53,169 bases of DNA from Clostridium sp. 27_14 (GTDB lineage: Bacteria > Bacillota > Clostridia > TANB77 > CAG-508), in contig MNRQ01000019.1 of NCBI GenBank assembly GCA_001916035.1, forward strand, positions 3,086 through 56,254, written 5' to 3'. Every line of letters begins with the position of its first letter. Position 1 is the stretch's first letter. The position numbers and the translations under genes are program-made. This document shows positions 28,545 through 37,624 of the stretch, one piece after another. The notes under the pieces are model-generated. The model was not told the origin of the DNA and made no database searches. It was given only the letters and a program-made list of their open reading frames with translations.

Positions 28545-29615
28545 ATGAGTAAATATAAGATAATAATGACTGGTGGAGGTACAGCAGGACATGTCACTCC
28601 AAACTTAGCTTTAGCTCCAAAGCTTAAAGAAAAGGACTTTGAGATAAAATACATAGGTAGCTACAATGGTATAGAAAAAGAAATAATTACTGATGCAGCT
28701 ATAGAATATTATCCTATTTCTTCAGGGAAATTAAGAAGATATTTTGATGTTAAAAATTTTACAGATCCTTTTAAAGTTATGAAAGGTATTTGCCAGGCAT
28801 TAAGTATATTATCTAAGGAAAAACCAGATGTAGTATTTTCAAAAGGGGGGTTTGTGGCTGTACCAGTAGTTATAGCAGCTTCAATTAAGAAAATACCAGT
28901 AATAGCTCATGAATCAGATTTAACACCAGGTCTTGCTAATAAGTTAGCAGCACCATTTTGTAATAAATTATGTGTAACATTTAGAGAAAGCTTAAAATAT
29001 ATAAATGAAGGTAAGGGAGTACTTACAGGAACACCTATTAGAGAAGAGATATTAAAAGGAAGCAGAATTAAAGGTAAGGAAATCTGTGGATTTAAAGATG
29101 AAAAGGAAATATTATTAGTGATAGGTGGAAGCTTAGGTGCCAAAAGCATAAATGATGAAGTAAGAAAAAATTTAACAAATATATTAAAAGAGTTTAATGT
29201 TATTCATATATGTGGAAAAGGAAACTTAGATGCTAGTTTAGAAGGAATTGTAGGCTATAAGCAATATGAATATGTTAAGGAAGAATTGCCACATATGCTT
29301 AAAGCTTGTGATTATGTTATTTCTAGGGCAGGAGCTAATGGAATATTTGAACTTTTAGCACTTAAAAAGCCTACATTATTAATTCCTCTATCAAAAAAGG
29401 TAAGTAGAGGAGATCAAATTTTAAATGCTGCTTCCTTTGAAAAAGAAGGTTATTCTTTAGTGTTAGATGAAGATGAAATGATGGAAAAAGATTTATTAAT
29501 GAGTAAATTAGAAGAATTAAAAAGTAAGAAAAATGAATTAATAATGAATATGGAAAAAAGTACTGCAAAAAATGGAGTGGATGCAATAATAGATATAATA
29601 ATGAAAAATATTTAG
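28545..29615 (+). CDS. murG: UDP-GlcNAc:undecaprenyl-PP-MurNAc-pentapeptide GlcNAc transferase
   Basis: MurG converts lipid I to lipid II at the inner membrane face, the last cytoplasmic step of peptidoglycan precursor synthesis. The 356 residues match the family length. The glycine-rich loop GGGTAGHVTP at the N-terminus, GKLRRYFDVKNFTDP, the HESDLTPG segment and the C-terminal donor-site region (SRAGANGIFELLALKKPTLLIPL) are all in the expected order. It is a GT-B (GT28) enzyme like the one at 1204, but with MurG-specific motifs. It is not in a dcw cluster here; it stands alone, divergent from sasP. The leader has a GGGGTG RBS. Confidence 0.95.
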   Translation: MSKYKIIMTGGGTAGHVTPNLALAPKLKEKDFEIKYIGSYNGIEKEIITDAAIEYYPISSGKLRRYFDVKNFTDPFKVMKGICQALSILSKEKPDVVFSKGGFVAVPVVIAASIKKIPVIAHESDLTPGLANKLAAPFCNKLCVTFRESLKYINEGKGVLTGTPIREEILKGSRIKGKEICGFKDEKEILLVIGGSLGAKSINDEVRKNLTNILKEFNVIHICGKGNLDASLEGIVGYKQYEYVKEELPHMLKACDYVISRAGANGIFELLALKKPTLLIPLSKKVSRGDQILNAASFEKEGYSLVLDEDEMMEKDLLMSKLEELKSKKNELIMNMEKSTAKNGVDAIIDIIMKNI

Positions 29616-29644
29616 TAATAAATGGTAAATAAGGAAAAGATATC

Positions 29645-29672
29645 TTGAAAAATATTTGCAGTGATATATAAT
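29645..29672 (+). promoter_or_regulatory. Candidate sigma-A promoter upstream of the flavodoxin remnant and nifJ
   Basis: TTGAAA (29645-29650) and a perfect TATAAT (29667-29672) are separated by 16 bases. It would first transcribe the broken flavodoxin remnant and, if the hairpin at 29932 is read through, nifJ. Confidence 0.5.
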
Positions 29673-29701
29673 AAATATAGAGCGATAAATAATAAACAAT
29701 C

Positions 29702-29900
29702 TTTGATGAGGTGCTATTAATTCGGATCTTGTGGGTGGAGAGATGATAAATTTATATACAAATGGTCCTCAATTATGAAGGAATCAGGAGTTGATGTAAT
29801 TGGTAAATTGGCTATAAAAGAATCGCTTACAAAAGAGGAAATTAAGTTTGCTGAAGACCTAGGTAGCACTTTGGCTAATAAGGTTAATCAGTCTTGCTAA
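29702..29900 (+). pseudogene. Remnant of a flavodoxin-like gene (C-terminal end)
   Basis: From 29724 to the TAA at 29898 one frame reads GSCGWRDDKFIYKWSSIMKE, then SGVDVIGKLAIKESLTKEEI, then KFAEDLGSTLANKVNQSC. This resembles the C-terminal third of flavodoxins (a GS.GW.D motif for FMN binding, then a helix ending in a LG..LA.KV pattern). In another frame the bases just before encode FDEVLL, so a frameshift at about 29719-29720 separates the two parts. A stop lies directly upstream in the main frame and no start is visible. The piece lies in the nearly 400-base gap between murG and nifJ and is too short to make a functional flavodoxin. Confidence 0.55.
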
Positions 29901-29931
29901 AAAGCAAGGGTATTAATATATACTTAAGGAG

Positions 29932-29968
29932 GAAGATATTCGTTAAAGAATATCTTCTGTCTGTTTTA
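29932..29968 (+). terminator. Hairpin ahead of nifJ, probable terminator of the flavodoxin remnant
   Basis: A perfect 10-bp stem (GAAGATATTC at 29932-29941, GAATATCTTC at 29948-29957, loop of six) is followed by TGTCTGTTTTAT. The stem is AT-rich and the T-tract interrupted, so it may instead be a leader structure of nifJ, which begins 52 bases later. Confidence 0.5.
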
Positions 29969-30008
29969 TAGAAAAGTTAATAAATTTAAAGGGGGAGAAG
30001 AGAATATT

Positions 30009-33000
30009 ATGAGAAAGATGAAGACTATGGATGGTAATACTGCTGCTGCACATATTTCATATATGTTTACAGAAGTAACTGCAATCTATCCAATAACACC
30101 ATCATCACCAATGGCAGAACATGTTGATGAATGGGTTGCACAAGGGAGAAAAAATATTTTTGGAAGACCAGTTAAAGTAATGGAAATGCAATCAGAAGCA
30201 GGTGCAGCTGGAGCAGTTCATGGTTCATTACAAGCAGGTGCCTATACTACAACTTATACTGCATCTCAAGGTTTATTATTAATGATACCAAATATGTATA
30301 AAATAGCAGGTGAAAGATTACCAGGAGTTTTCCATGTATCTGCTAGAGCATTAGCTACATCATCATTAAATATATTTGGAGATCATCAAGATGTTATGGC
30401 TACAAGACAAACAGGTTTTGCTATGCTTGCTGAAGGATCAGTACAAGAAGTTATGGATTTAGCAGCTGTTGCGCATTTAACTGCAATAAAAACAAGAATG
30501 CCTTTTTTAAATTTCTTTGATGGATTTAGAACATCACATGAAATTCAAAAAATTGAAGTTTTAGATCAAGAAGAATTAGCACCATTAGTTGATATGAAAT
30601 CTGTAGAAAATTTTAGAAAGGCAGCAATGAATCCAGATCATCCAGTTACAAGAGGTACAGCACAAAACCCTGATATTTACTTCCAAACTAGAGAAGCAGT
30701 AAATAAATATTATGATGATATTCCAACAGTGGTAGAAGACTATATGGCTGAAATCACTAAATTAACAGGAAGAGAATATCATTGTTTCGATTACTATGGA
30801 GCAGAAGATGCTGATAGAGTAATTATTGCAATGGGTTCAGTAATAGATGCCATTGAAGAAACTGTTGATTACTTAAATGCTAAAGGAGAAAAAGTTGGTT
30901 TAGTAAAAGTAAGACTTTACAGACCATTCTCAATTGAAAGATTATTAAGGGCTATTCCAGATACAGTTAAGAAAATTGCTGTATTAGATAAGACTAAGGA
31001 ACCAGGATCAATTGGAGAACCTTTATATTTAGATGTTATAAGAGCATTCTATGGAAAAGAAAATGCTCCAATGATAGTAGGAGGAAGATTTGGCTTAGGT
31101 TCAAAAGATCCAAATCCATCTCATATAGCAGCAGTTTATGCAAACTTAAATGCTGATGAGCCTAAAAATGGATTTACTATAGGAATAGTAGATGATGTTA
31201 CCAATACATCTTTAGTAGTTACAGATGATATTGATGCTACACCAGAAGGAACAAAAGCATGTAAGTTCTGGGGATTAGGATCTGATGGTACTGTAGGTGC
31301 TAATAAGAGTGCTATTAAGATAATAGGTGACCATACAGACATGTATGCTCAAGGTTATTTTTCATATGACTCTAAAAAATCAGGTGGTATTACAGTATCT
31401 CACTTAAGATTCGGTAAGAAACCAATTAAATCTCCATATTTAATCAATAAAGCTGATTTTGTAGCATGTCATAACCAATCTTATGTATATAAATATGATG
31501 TATTAGAGGGATTAAAGAAAAATGGAAGTTTTTTATTAAATACTATTTGGACTCCAGAAGAAGTGGAAGAAAAATTACCAGCTTTTATGAAGAAATTCAT
31601 TGCTGAAAATAATATTTCCTTCTACACTTTAAATGCAGTTAAGATTGCACAAGAAATTGGGCTTGGTGGAAGAATTAACATGATAATGCAAGCTGCTTTC
31701 TTTAAGATAGCTGATATAATTCCTGTAGAAGATGCAATTAAATACTTAAAACAAGCAGTTGTAACTTCTTATGGTAAGAAAGGTGAAAAAGTTGTAAACA
31801 TGAATAATGCTGCTATAGATGCAGGGGTAAAAGCTATAGTTAAGATAGATGTACCAGCTTCATGGGCTACAGCTACTTCTAATGAGGAAGCAGTAGCTAC
31901 AATTAACATTCCAGAATTCGTTAAAGAAATAGTTGAACCAATGAATAGACAACAAGGTGATACTATTCCAGTTTCAATATTCATTAAAAATGGAATGGAA
32001 GATGGTACTTTCATGGCAGGTACTGCTGCATATGAAAAGAGAGGAATAGCTATTAATGTGCCAAAATGGCAGGAAGATAAATGTATTCAATGTAATCAAT
32101 GTGCATTTGTTTGTCCTCATGCTGCCATTAGACCTTTCTTATTAACTGAAGAAGAAAAGGACAATGCACCAGCAAGTATGAAGATAGTTGCAGCTAAAGG
32201 GTTAAAGAATGAAACACCATATTATTATTCATTAGGGGTATCTCCACTTGATTGTACAGGATGTGGAAATTGTGATGAAGTATGTCCGGCTCCAGGAAAA
32301 GTATTGGTAATGAAGCCACAAGATACTGAACATGATCAAATAGAAGTTTGGGATTATGCAGTAGCAAAGGTTAAAAATAAGAAGAACCCAATGAACAAAA
32401 ATACAGTTAAAGGAAGCCAATTTGAGAGGCCTTTACTTGAGTTTTCAGGTTCATGTGCAGGATGTGGAGAAACTCCATATGCTAAGCTAATTACTCAATT
32501 ATTTGGTGATAGAATGATGGTAGCTAATGCTACAGGATGTTCATCAATTTGGGGTGGTTCTGCTCCAGCAACACCATACACTGTAAATCAAGAAGGACAT
32601 GGACCAGCATGGGCTAACTCTTTATTTGAAGATAATGCTGAATATGGTTTGGGTATGTTTTTAGGTGTTGAAGCAATAAGAAATAGAATTGCTGAAAATG
32701 TTAAAAATGCTTTAGAAGAAGAAATATCTGAAGATGTAAAGGAAGTATTAAGAGCATGGCTTGAATACATGAATAATTCTGAGGGAACTAGAGAAAGAGC
32801 AAAGGATATGGTTGCTGCCTTAGAAGGATGCGATGCTCCAATAGCACAAGAAATATTAAAAGACAAGGAATACTTAGTTAAGAGATCTCAATGGATCTTC
32901 GGAGGAGACGGTTGGGCTTATGATATAGGATACGGTGGAGTTGACCATGTACTAGCTTCAGGAGAAAATGTAAATATATTTGTATTCGATACAGAAGTTT

Positions 33001-33530
33001 ATTCAAATACAGGTGGACAATCTTCAAAAGCTACTCCAACTGCTGCAATAGCTAAGTTTGCTGCATCAGGAAAGAGAACTAAGAAGAAAGACTTAGGTAT
33101 GATGGCAATGAGCTATGGTTATGTATATGTAGCTCAAATCTGTATGGGTGCTGATAAGAATCAAACACTAAAAGCAATTGCAGAAGCTGAAAGCTATGAT
33201 GGTCCATCATTAATAATAGCTTATGCTCCATGTATTAATCATGGTATTAAAGCTGGTATGACAAATTCACAAGCAGAAGCTAAGAAGGCTGTTGATTGCG
33301 GATATTGGTCATTATATAGATATAACCCTAGCTTAAAAGCTGAAGGAAAAAATCCATTTAGTTTAGACTCTAAAGATCCTAAGGGCGATTTTAAAGAATT
33401 CTTAATGGGAGAAGTAAGATATGCATCTCTTGCTAAATCTTTCCCAGAAGTGGCTAATCAATTATTTGAAAAGACACATGCTGATGCAATTGAAAGACTA
33501 AACAACTACAAGAGACTTGCAAATCAATAA
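30009..33530 (+). CDS. nifJ: Pyruvate:ferredoxin (flavodoxin) oxidoreductase, single-chain type
   Basis: It oxidises pyruvate with CoA to acetyl-CoA and CO2 and passes electrons to ferredoxin or flavodoxin, a central step of clostridial fermentation. The 1,173-residue chain has the usual domain order: the alpha/gamma-like N-terminal part (YPITPSSPMAEH, QSEAGAAGAVHG), then domain III. Two ferredoxin-like 4Fe-4S sites follow (CIQCNQCAFVCP and CTGCGNCDEVCP), then a third cluster region (SGSCAGCGETPY) and the thiamine diphosphate site (GGDGWAYDIGYGG, then DTEVYSNTGGQ). The start ATG has GGGGGAG 13 bases upstream. It is monocistronic, with a strong terminator. The flavodoxin remnant directly upstream would be a plausible former partner. 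Confidence 0.97.
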   Translation: MRKMKTMDGNTAAAHISYMFTEVTAIYPITPSSPMAEHVDEWVAQGRKNIFGRPVKVMEMQSEAGAAGAVHGSLQAGAYTTTYTASQGLLLMIPNMYKIAGERLPGVFHVSARALATSSLNIFGDHQDVMATRQTGFAMLAEGSVQEVMDLAAVAHLTAIKTRMPFLNFFDGFRTSHEIQKIEVLDQEELAPLVDMKSVENFRKAAMNPDHPVTRGTAQNPDIYFQTREAVNKYYDDIPTVVEDYMAEITKLTGREYHCFDYYGAEDADRVIIAMGSVIDAIEETVDYLNAKGEKVGLVKVRLYRPFSIERLLRAIPDTVKKIAVLDKTKEPGSIGEPLYLDVIRAFYGKENAPMIVGGRFGLGSKDPNPSHIAAVYANLNADEPKNGFTIGIVDDVTNTSLVVTDDIDATPEGTKACKFWGLGSDGTVGANKSAIKIIGDHTDMYAQGYFSYDSKKSGGITVSHLRFGKKPIKSPYLINKADFVACHNQSYVYKYDVLEGLKKNGSFLLNTIWTPEEVEEKLPAFMKKFIAENNISFYTLNAVKIAQEIGLGGRINMIMQAAFFKIADIIPVEDAIKYLKQAVVTSYGKKGEKVVNMNNAAIDAGVKAIVKIDVPASWATATSNEEAVATINIPEFVKEIVEPMNRQQGDTIPVSIFIKNGMEDGTFMAGTAAYEKRGIAINVPKWQEDKCIQCNQCAFVCPHAAIRPFLLTEEEKDNAPASMKIVAAKGLKNETPYYYSLGVSPLDCTGCGNCDEVCPAPGKVLVMKPQDTEHDQIEVWDYAVAKVKNKKNPMNKNTVKGSQFERPLLEFSGSCAGCGETPYAKLITQLFGDRMMVANATGCSSIWGGSAPATPYTVNQEGHGPAWANSLFEDNAEYGLGMFLGVEAIRNRIAENVKNALEEEISEDVKEVLRAWLEYMNNSEGTRERAKDMVAALEGCDAPIAQEILKDKEYLVKRSQWIFGGDGWAYDIGYGGVDHVLASGENVNIFVFDTEVYSNTGGQSSKATPTAAIAKFAASGKRTKKKDLGMMAMSYGYVYVAQICMGADKNQTLKAIAEAESYDGPSLIIAYAPCINHGIKAGMTNSQAEAKKAVDCGYWSLYRYNPSLKAEGKNPFSLDSKDPKGDFKEFLMGEVRYASLAKSFPEVANQLFEKTHADAIERLNNYKRLANQ

Positions 33531-33548
33531 TAGTAAAAAATAAGTGAT

Positions 33549-33598
33549 AAAAGTTAAATTATTTTTGAAAAAAAGAATAATTTAACTTTTATTTTTTA
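33549..33598 (+). terminator. Terminator of nifJ
   Basis: A perfect 15-bp inverted repeat (33549-33563 with 33576-33590; AAAAGTTAAATTATT on the left arm) is followed by ATTTTTTAA. Confidence 0.85.
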
Positions 33599-33647
33599 AT
33601 GAATGGGGGTACAATGATAAAGATTAATAATATTAGGAGGAAAAACA

Positions 33648-33977
33648 ATGAGCGAAAAAGAATTAGATAAATGTGGATGTGGAGATAGCTGTGGATGTGG
33701 AGATAACCACGGACATGATGGATGTGGATGTGGTTGTGGAGAACACGAACATGAACACTTTGTAATAGATTTAGAAGACGATAACGGAAATATAATTTCA
33801 TGTCCAATCGTAGATGCTTTTGAATATGAAGAAGCTGAATATGTTTTAGCTCAAAATCCAGAAGATGACTCAGTATACTTATTTAAATCATTGGAAAATG
33901 GTGAATTAACAGTACCAGAAGAAGCTGAATTTGATAAAGTTTCTAAGTACTACGAAGAAGTATTAGCAGATCAATAA
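33648..33977 (+). CDS. DUF1292 protein with a Cys/His/Gly-rich N-terminal segment
   Basis: The C-terminal two thirds (from about residue 38: FVIDLEDDNGNIISCPIVDAFEYEEAEYVLAQ...) fits the DUF1292 (YrzB-like) family of small acidic Firmicute proteins of unknown function. The N-terminal 37 residues are an unusual run of CGCGD, CGCG, HGHDG and HEHEH motifs, with nine cysteines and six histidines. This looks like a metal-binding segment, but that is inferred from composition only. There is a good RBS (AGGAGG). It is monocistronic, between two terminators. Confidence 0.85.
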   Translation: MSEKELDKCGCGDSCGCGDNHGHDGCGCGCGEHEHEHFVIDLEDDNGNIISCPIVDAFEYEEAEYVLAQNPEDDSVYLFKSLENGELTVPEEAEFDKVSKYYEEVLADQ

Positions 33978-33982
33978 TTTAC

Positions 33983-34008
33983 AGTGCCCCTTAGTGGGCA
34001 CTTTTTTT
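33983..34008 (+). terminator. Terminator of the DUF1292 gene
   Basis: AGTGCCC (33983-33989) pairs with GGGCACT (33996-34002), followed by seven T. Confidence 0.92.
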
Positions 34009-34129
34009 AGTATTAATACATTTACTTTTTTATACCAAAATGATATATTTTAACTATAATTAATTAAAAATATAGGTTGACTTATAAGGTATTAAAGTTA
34101 ACTTTAACGAAAGAAAAAAGGTGTATAAA

Positions 34130-34951
34130 ATGAAGTATGCAGATTTACATATTCATTCAAGTTATTCTGATGGTGCATATACTCCTGAAGAAATAATAGA
34201 TATTGCCAGGAAAAATGAAGTTAAATGTATATCTATAACTGATCATGATTCTATTGGTGGCCAGTATATTAATAGCAAAGGGATAGAAGATATTAAAATT
34301 ATTTCTGGAATTGAGCTCAGTGCGGAGTATAATGAAATGGAACTACATATTTTGGGGTATTGTATTGATGTAAATAATGAACGGTTAAGAGAAAGTGTTA
34401 AGATGCTCAATGATAAAAGGTTAGAGAGAGTGCAGAAAATAATAACTAACTTAAAAGAATATGATATACAGTTAAAAATTGATGAGTTGTATAAAAATAA
34501 CAACGAAACTTTGGGCCGAAGTCATATAGCCAATGCTATGGTGGAAAAGGGGTATTTTGCTAATTATAAACAAGCGTTTCAAAGCTTTTTAATCAAGGGA
34601 AAGCCAGGTTATGAAAGAGGGTTTAGATTGTCATATAAAGAAGCAATTGATATAATAAAAAGTGCTGGTGGAGTGGCTGTACTTGCTCATCCAGGACAGA
34701 TTTATAAACGTATGGAAGTGGAAAAGATCATAAAAGAATTAAAGTGCTTTGGGCTTAGTGGAGTTGAGGTTTATCATCCTAGTCATGATAAGCGGGATAG
34801 TAATGAGTTTTACAATTTAGCAAAGAAATATAAACTTACCATTACTGGAGGAAGTGATTTTCATGGTGGAAGCACATATAAAGAAAATAACATAGGTAGT
34901 TACGGTCTAGATGAAATAATGCTAGATAAGTTTATGAAAAGTTTTAAGTAG
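34130..34951 (+). CDS. PHP-domain phosphoesterase
   Basis: This is a metal-dependent phosphoesterase of the PHP superfamily. The metal-binding motifs are DLHIHSSYSDG near the N-terminus, ITDHDS, GIELS, the AHPGQ motif and GGSDFHGG near the C-terminus. The architecture fits the RnaAM/YciV-type branch that hydrolyses nucleotide 3',5'-bisphosphates or RNA 5' ends, but the substrate is not settled from sequence. I choose ATG 34130 (273 residues) because AAAGGTG lies six bases upstream; a GTG at 34121 within that RBS would add three residues. An aminotransferase gene follows 20 bases later and is probably co-transcribed. Confidence 0.87.
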   Translation: MKYADLHIHSSYSDGAYTPEEIIDIARKNEVKCISITDHDSIGGQYINSKGIEDIKIISGIELSAEYNEMELHILGYCIDVNNERLRESVKMLNDKRLERVQKIITNLKEYDIQLKIDELYKNNNETLGRSHIANAMVEKGYFANYKQAFQSFLIKGKPGYERGFRLSYKEAIDIIKSAGGVAVLAHPGQIYKRMEVEKIIKELKCFGLSGVEVYHPSHDKRDSNEFYNLAKKYKLTITGGSDFHGGSTYKENNIGSYGLDEIMLDKFMKSFK

Positions 34952-34971
34952 TATGATATGGAGGATTGAGA

Positions 34972-36165
34972 ATGAATTTATCGAAAAAAGCAAAAAGTAT
35001 TTCACCATCAATAACTTTAGAGATTACAGGGAAAGCAAATGAACTTAAAGCTCAAGGCGTTAATGTAATGAGTTTTGCTGCAGGAGAACCAGATTTTAAT
35101 ACTCCTAAAAATATAATAGAAGCAGCAGTTAAAGCAATGGAAGCTGGACACACAAAGTATACAAAAACAGCAGGAATAGTTGAACTTAGAAAAGCTATAT
35201 GTAAAAAATTGAATCAGGAAAATAATCTTAATTATGGTGAAGAGCAAATTGTTGTTTCTACAGGTGCAAAGCAAAGTTTAGCTAATATTTTTTTAGCTAT
35301 TTTAAATGCAGGAGATGAAGTTATTTTACAAAATCCTTGCTGGGTAAGCTATACTGAATTAATCAAATTAGCAGATGGAGTGCCAGTAATAGTTGATTGT
35401 GACGAAAATAGTGGATATAAGCTTTCTGCAAAGAATATTAAAAAAGTTTTGACAAGTAAGACAAAAGCAATATTATTAAATTCACCACATAATCCAACAG
35501 GAATTGTTTATGATAAAAAGGAACTTGAAGAAATAGCAGAATTAGCTAAAAAGCATAATCTCATAATAATATCAGATGAAATTTATGAAAAACTTATATA
35601 CGATGGAAAAGAACATGTTAGTATAGCAAGTTTATCAGAAGACTCATATGAAAGAACTATTGTCGTTAATGGTTTATCAAAAACTTATGCTATGACAGGA
35701 TGGAGAGTAGGTTATACAGCATCGTCTGCTAAGTTAGCTAAGGTAATGAGCAATATTCAAAGTCATATGACGTCTAATGTATGTTCAATATCTCAATATG
35801 CAGCTCTAGAGGCATTGACTGGACCACAAGATAGTATTAAGATGATGAAGAGTGCTTTTGAAGAGAGAAGAAATTTTATGATGAAAAAGTTAGAAGGAAT
35901 CAATGGAGTAAGATTCATTAAACCTCAAGGTGCCTTTTATATTATGGTTAATATAGAGTGCTTTATTGGTAAGAGCATAAATGGAATTACCATAAATAAT
36001 TCTATTGACTTTGCAAAAACATTATTAGAAGAACAAAAGGTAGCTGTAATTCCAGGAGCGGCTTTTGGTTTAGAAAATTATATAAGATTATCTTATGCTA
36101 CCTCTATGGAAGTTATAGAGGAAGGGTTGGAAAGAATTAAATTTTTTATAGGTAAGCTTAAATAA
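34972..36165 (+). CDS. Class I pyridoxal-phosphate aminotransferase (aspartate aminotransferase type)
   Basis: The enzyme transfers amino groups between amino acids and 2-oxo acids, most likely aspartate and 2-oxoglutarate. The 397-residue length fits subgroup Ib aspartate aminotransferases. SFAAGEPDFNTP at the N-terminus, LNSPHNPTG, SDEIYEKLIYDG and the Schiff-base lysine in GLSKTYAMTGWRVGY are conserved, as is the carboxylate-binding arginine in YIRLSYA. The ATG at 34972 has GGAGG seven bases upstream; a TTG six bases earlier is inside the RBS spacing and is unlikely. Exact substrates could be broader. No clear terminator was found after it. Confidence 0.93.
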   Translation: MNLSKKAKSISPSITLEITGKANELKAQGVNVMSFAAGEPDFNTPKNIIEAAVKAMEAGHTKYTKTAGIVELRKAICKKLNQENNLNYGEEQIVVSTGAKQSLANIFLAILNAGDEVILQNPCWVSYTELIKLADGVPVIVDCDENSGYKLSAKNIKKVLTSKTKAILLNSPHNPTGIVYDKKELEEIAELAKKHNLIIISDEIYEKLIYDGKEHVSIASLSEDSYERTIVVNGLSKTYAMTGWRVGYTASSAKLAKVMSNIQSHMTSNVCSISQYAALEALTGPQDSIKMMKSAFEERRNFMMKKLEGINGVRFIKPQGAFYIMVNIECFIGKSINGITINNSIDFAKTLLEEQKVAVIPGAAFGLENYIRLSYATSMEVIEEGLERIKFFIGKLK

Positions 36166-36280
36166 ATTTTATATGATAATAAATTTATAAAGTTAAAAAT
36201 AAATAACTTAATTAGAATAAAAAACTGCCAATTTTTAACCGTGGTTTTTTCTAATGTATACTAGTGAAAGGTAGAATGGC

Positions 36281-36919
36281 ATGGAGAAATTAGCTTTATT
36301 CGATATAGACTACACTATAACAAGAAAAGAAACATTAATGGAATTTTATAAATATGTAGTAAGCAGGGATATAAAAAATATTAAATTTTTACCTAGAGCC
36401 TTATATTCTGGTGCCATGTATGGGATTGGAATATATGATGAAAAAAGAGTTAAAGAGTCATTTTTGAAGTTTATTGAAAATATAGAAGAAAAGGATTTAG
36501 CTATTTTAACAAAGGAATTTTACCATGATAGATTAAGTACTATTCTTTATAAAGATGCAGTGGAAATGATAAAAAAATTAAAAAGCGAAGGATATATGGT
36601 GATTTTAATATCAGCATCTCCAGAGTTTTATATTAAGGAATTCTATGCAATAGATGAAGTGGATTTAATTATTGGAACAAGATTTAAATTTGAAAATGGT
36701 AAATTTATAAGAAGTATGGATGGCAATAATTGCAAGGGACAGGAAAAAGTTCGTAGACTTAAGGATGTACTTAAGGAAAAAAATATACGAGCTGACTTTA
36801 AAAATTCTTATATGTTTTCTGATTCGTTATCAGATAAACCGTTGTTGGATCTTGTAGGTAATCCATATTTAATAAATTATAAAAAACAACATGAAATAGA
36901 TATATTAAAGTGGAAATAA
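36281..36919 (+). CDS. HAD-superfamily hydrolase (subfamily IB, SerB-like)
   Basis: This is a cytoplasmic phosphatase of the haloacid dehalogenase superfamily. Motif I is DIDYTIT, with the nucleophile Asp and acid/base Asp; motif II is ISASPE; motif III is the Lys in GQEKVRRL; and motif IV is SDSLSDKPLL. The 212-residue size and the helical cap after motif I suit subfamily IB (phosphoserine phosphatase/CicA type). The substrate is unknown. It has its own terminator and precedes the motility cluster. Confidence 0.87.
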   Translation: MEKLALFDIDYTITRKETLMEFYKYVVSRDIKNIKFLPRALYSGAMYGIGIYDEKRVKESFLKFIENIEEKDLAILTKEFYHDRLSTILYKDAVEMIKKLKSEGYMVILISASPEFYIKEFYAIDEVDLIIGTRFKFENGKFIRSMDGNNCKGQEKVRRLKDVLKEKNIRADFKNSYMFSDSLSDKPLLDLVGNPYLINYKKQHEIDILKWK

Positions 36920-36945
36920 CTCAATAAGTTTAAGTGATGAATATA

Positions 36946-36985
36946 AAGGTATATCAATGAAAAAGATGATATACCTTATTTTTTA
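36946..36985 (+). terminator. Terminator after the HAD gene
   Basis: AAGGTATATC (36946-36955) pairs perfectly with GATATACCTT (36968-36977), followed by ATTTTTTAT. It insulates the chemotaxis operon from upstream genes. Confidence 0.87.
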
Positions 36986-37089
36986 TATCTAAAAGGCGAT
37001 ATTTTAAATAAAATTAAAAAGTAATTAAAAATATATAAATATAATTTAAATTTAATTTGTATTATGATATAATTTAAAAAATAATGCGG

Positions 37090-37116
37090 TAATGGTTGTA
37101 ATATTTTATACGATAA
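37090..37116 (+). promoter_or_regulatory. Candidate sigma-D (flagellar) promoter of the chemotaxis operon
   Basis: TAAT (37090-37093), 15 bases, then TACGATAA (37109-37116) approximates the sigma-28 family consensus TAAA-N15-GCCGATAA. The -10 element is identical to the one before flgM. It lies 48 bases before the first cheW start. A TATAAT at 37065-37070 could add a sigma-A promoter. Confidence 0.5.
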
Positions 37117-37163
37117 TATAATTGCAGAAATTTAGTTGACAAGTATCTTATAAGGAGGTTTAT

Positions 37164-37619
37164 ATGAACGAGATAAGAATATTAGTATTTAAATTAAATG
37201 GTGAATATTTTGCAACAGATATAATGGAGGTTGAAAGAATATTAGGTAATGTTGGAACTACTAAACTTCCAGATTCACCTAGCTTCTTAGAAGGTATTAT
37301 AAAGTACGAAGAAGAAGTAATACCAGTTATTAATTTATATAAAAAATTTGGTTTTAATAGCTGTAGTGTTGATTCAACAAATAAAGTTATTGTTGTAAAA
37401 AAAGAGTTAGGAAAATTTGGTGTTATAGTAGATGATGTTAATGAAGTAACTACAGTAAATGAAGAAGTAATAGATTATTCTTCATCTGTAGCAACTATAA
37501 TTTCAAAAAAATATATTAAAGGTATTATAAAAGAAAAGCAAAATCTTATTATTTTATTAGATTTAAATAAGGTTTTATTAGAAAAAGAAGAGGAGCTTGT
37601 GTTTGAAAGGGTGGAGTAA
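37164..37619 (+). CDS. cheW: Chemotaxis coupling protein CheW (first copy)
   Basis: CheW links chemoreceptors to the CheA kinase in the polar array. The 151-residue protein is one CheW-like domain, with LVFKLNGEYFATDIMEVERIL at the start and PSFLEGIIKYEEEVIPVINLYKKFG, the typical receptor/kinase-binding face. AAGGAGG lies five bases ahead of the ATG. It is the first gene of the che operon and is followed by cheD after five bases. A second CheW is encoded at 41967. Confidence 0.93.
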   Translation: MNEIRILVFKLNGEYFATDIMEVERILGNVGTTKLPDSPSFLEGIIKYEEEVIPVINLYKKFGFNSCSVDSTNKVIVVKKELGKFGVIVDDVNEVTTVNEEVIDYSSSVATIISKKYIKGIIKEKQNLIILLDLNKVLLEKEEELVFERVE

Positions 37620-37624
37620 GGCAC

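Noticed and set aside
29893..30008. A riboswitch in the nifJ leader
   Set aside because: Only a small TTGCT/AGCAA hairpin and the 10-bp hairpin are present; no known riboswitch core motif is visible in this short stretch.
36166..36260. A terminator after the aminotransferase gene
   Set aside because: AAAAAACTGCCA and TGGTTTTTT can pair only with a bulge and a three-pair GC core, too weak to list.
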